This document shows positions 6,361 to 6,399 of a DNA stretch of 6,399 bases, piece by piece. The stretch comes from Candidatus Hydrogenedentota bacterium. GTDB taxonomy: Bacteria > Spirochaetota > Leptospiria > Turneriellales > J094. Positions within the stretch are counted from its first letter, which is position 1. Every line of letters begins with the position of its first letter. The stretch is taken from positions 1 to 6,399 of the forward strand of contig RFJE01000178.1 of the NCBI GenBank assembly GCA_003695005.1, in the 5' to 3' direction. A program made the translations under genes and the position numbers. The notes under the pieces were generated by a model, which ran no database searches, was not told where the DNA came from, and was given only the letters and a program-made list of their open reading frames with translations.

Positions 6361-6399
6361 CGAAATATAGGGAAAGATTAAGGCTTACCGCTCATGATG

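Larger units (their letters stand above)
6130..6391. repeat. GC-rich non-coding block bounded by a 9-bp inverted repeat
   Basis: GCGGTAAGC (6130-6138) and its complement GCTTACCGC (6383-6391) flank the stretch after the DUF190 gene. ATGAG (6121-6125) and CTCAT (6391-6395) extend the symmetry with a small gap. Shared words also occur in direct orientation: ATTAAGGCT at 6161-6169 and 6378-6386, and GCTCATGA at 6151-6158 and 6390-6397, the first of these lying in the perfect palindrome GCTCATGAGC (6151-6160). I see no convincing gene inside. It may be a repeat element cut by the window end, or a small RNA locus. Confidence 0.4.

Noticed and set aside
6125..6399. Fluoride riboswitch or crcB leader, considered because DUF190 genes often neighbour crcB
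   Set aside because: The GATGA word is present, but the required pseudoknot and flanking conserved segments are not evident.
6125..6399. tRNA gene in the GC-rich intergenic block
   Set aside because: There is no T-loop GGTTCRA motif with matching acceptor and anticodon arms on either strand.

Overview
The window is AT-rich (roughly 37-38% G+C by eye), tightly packed bacterial DNA. Seven genes fill almost all of it, arranged as one convergent gene at the left edge, a leftward three-gene block and a rightward three-gene block. A signal-peptide-bearing, beta-barrel-like protein points to a diderm (Gram-negative-type) host. The compact BioD, low G+C and weak ribosome-binding sites would fit a spirochaete such as Leptospira, but this is only a guess; no rRNA or other marker fixes the taxon.

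Left part (1-3946): the 3' end of a tetratricopeptide-like gene (2-889, +) meets a leftward operon tail to tail. That operon reads small outer-membrane-like protein (3946-3446), zinc-independent quinone oxidoreductase/VAT-1-like dehydrogenase (3446-2421) and Ppx/GppA exopolyphosphatase (2402-867). The first two overlap by one base (TAATG) and the next gap is 18 bases, so all three are probably co-transcribed. The two convergent genes overlap by 23 bp, and both stop codons lie in the arms of one perfect 9-bp inverted repeat.

Divergent intergenic region (3947-4143): this holds a GC-rich (about 59%) 91-bp block. It contains two mutually exclusive hairpins and a third separate one. It has GAGGG/CCCTC ends and is bracketed by an 8-bp direct repeat, TTTCCGGT. 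It looks like a small non-autonomous mobile element or a structured leader just upstream of speE.

Right part (4144-6124): spermidine synthase (speE), dethiobiotin synthetase (bioD) and a DUF190 (PII-like) protein run rightwards with gaps of 13 and 15 bases, so they are probably one operon. No speD and no other bio gene is present. SpeE consumes decarboxylated SAM, and in many bacteria the biotin pathway step before BioD uses SAM, but a functional reason for the pairing is speculative.

Right edge (6125-6399): a GC-rich, hairpin-rich non-coding stretch. It has a perfect 10-bp palindrome, competing hairpins, a near-consensus sigma70-type promoter (TTGACA-17-TATCCT) and a very strong G6/C6 hairpin. 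A 9-bp inverted repeat bounds it and may mark a repeat element or a small RNA locus continuing beyond the window.

Most coding content is ordinary housekeeping metabolism. The most interesting material is in the two GC-rich non-coding blocks.
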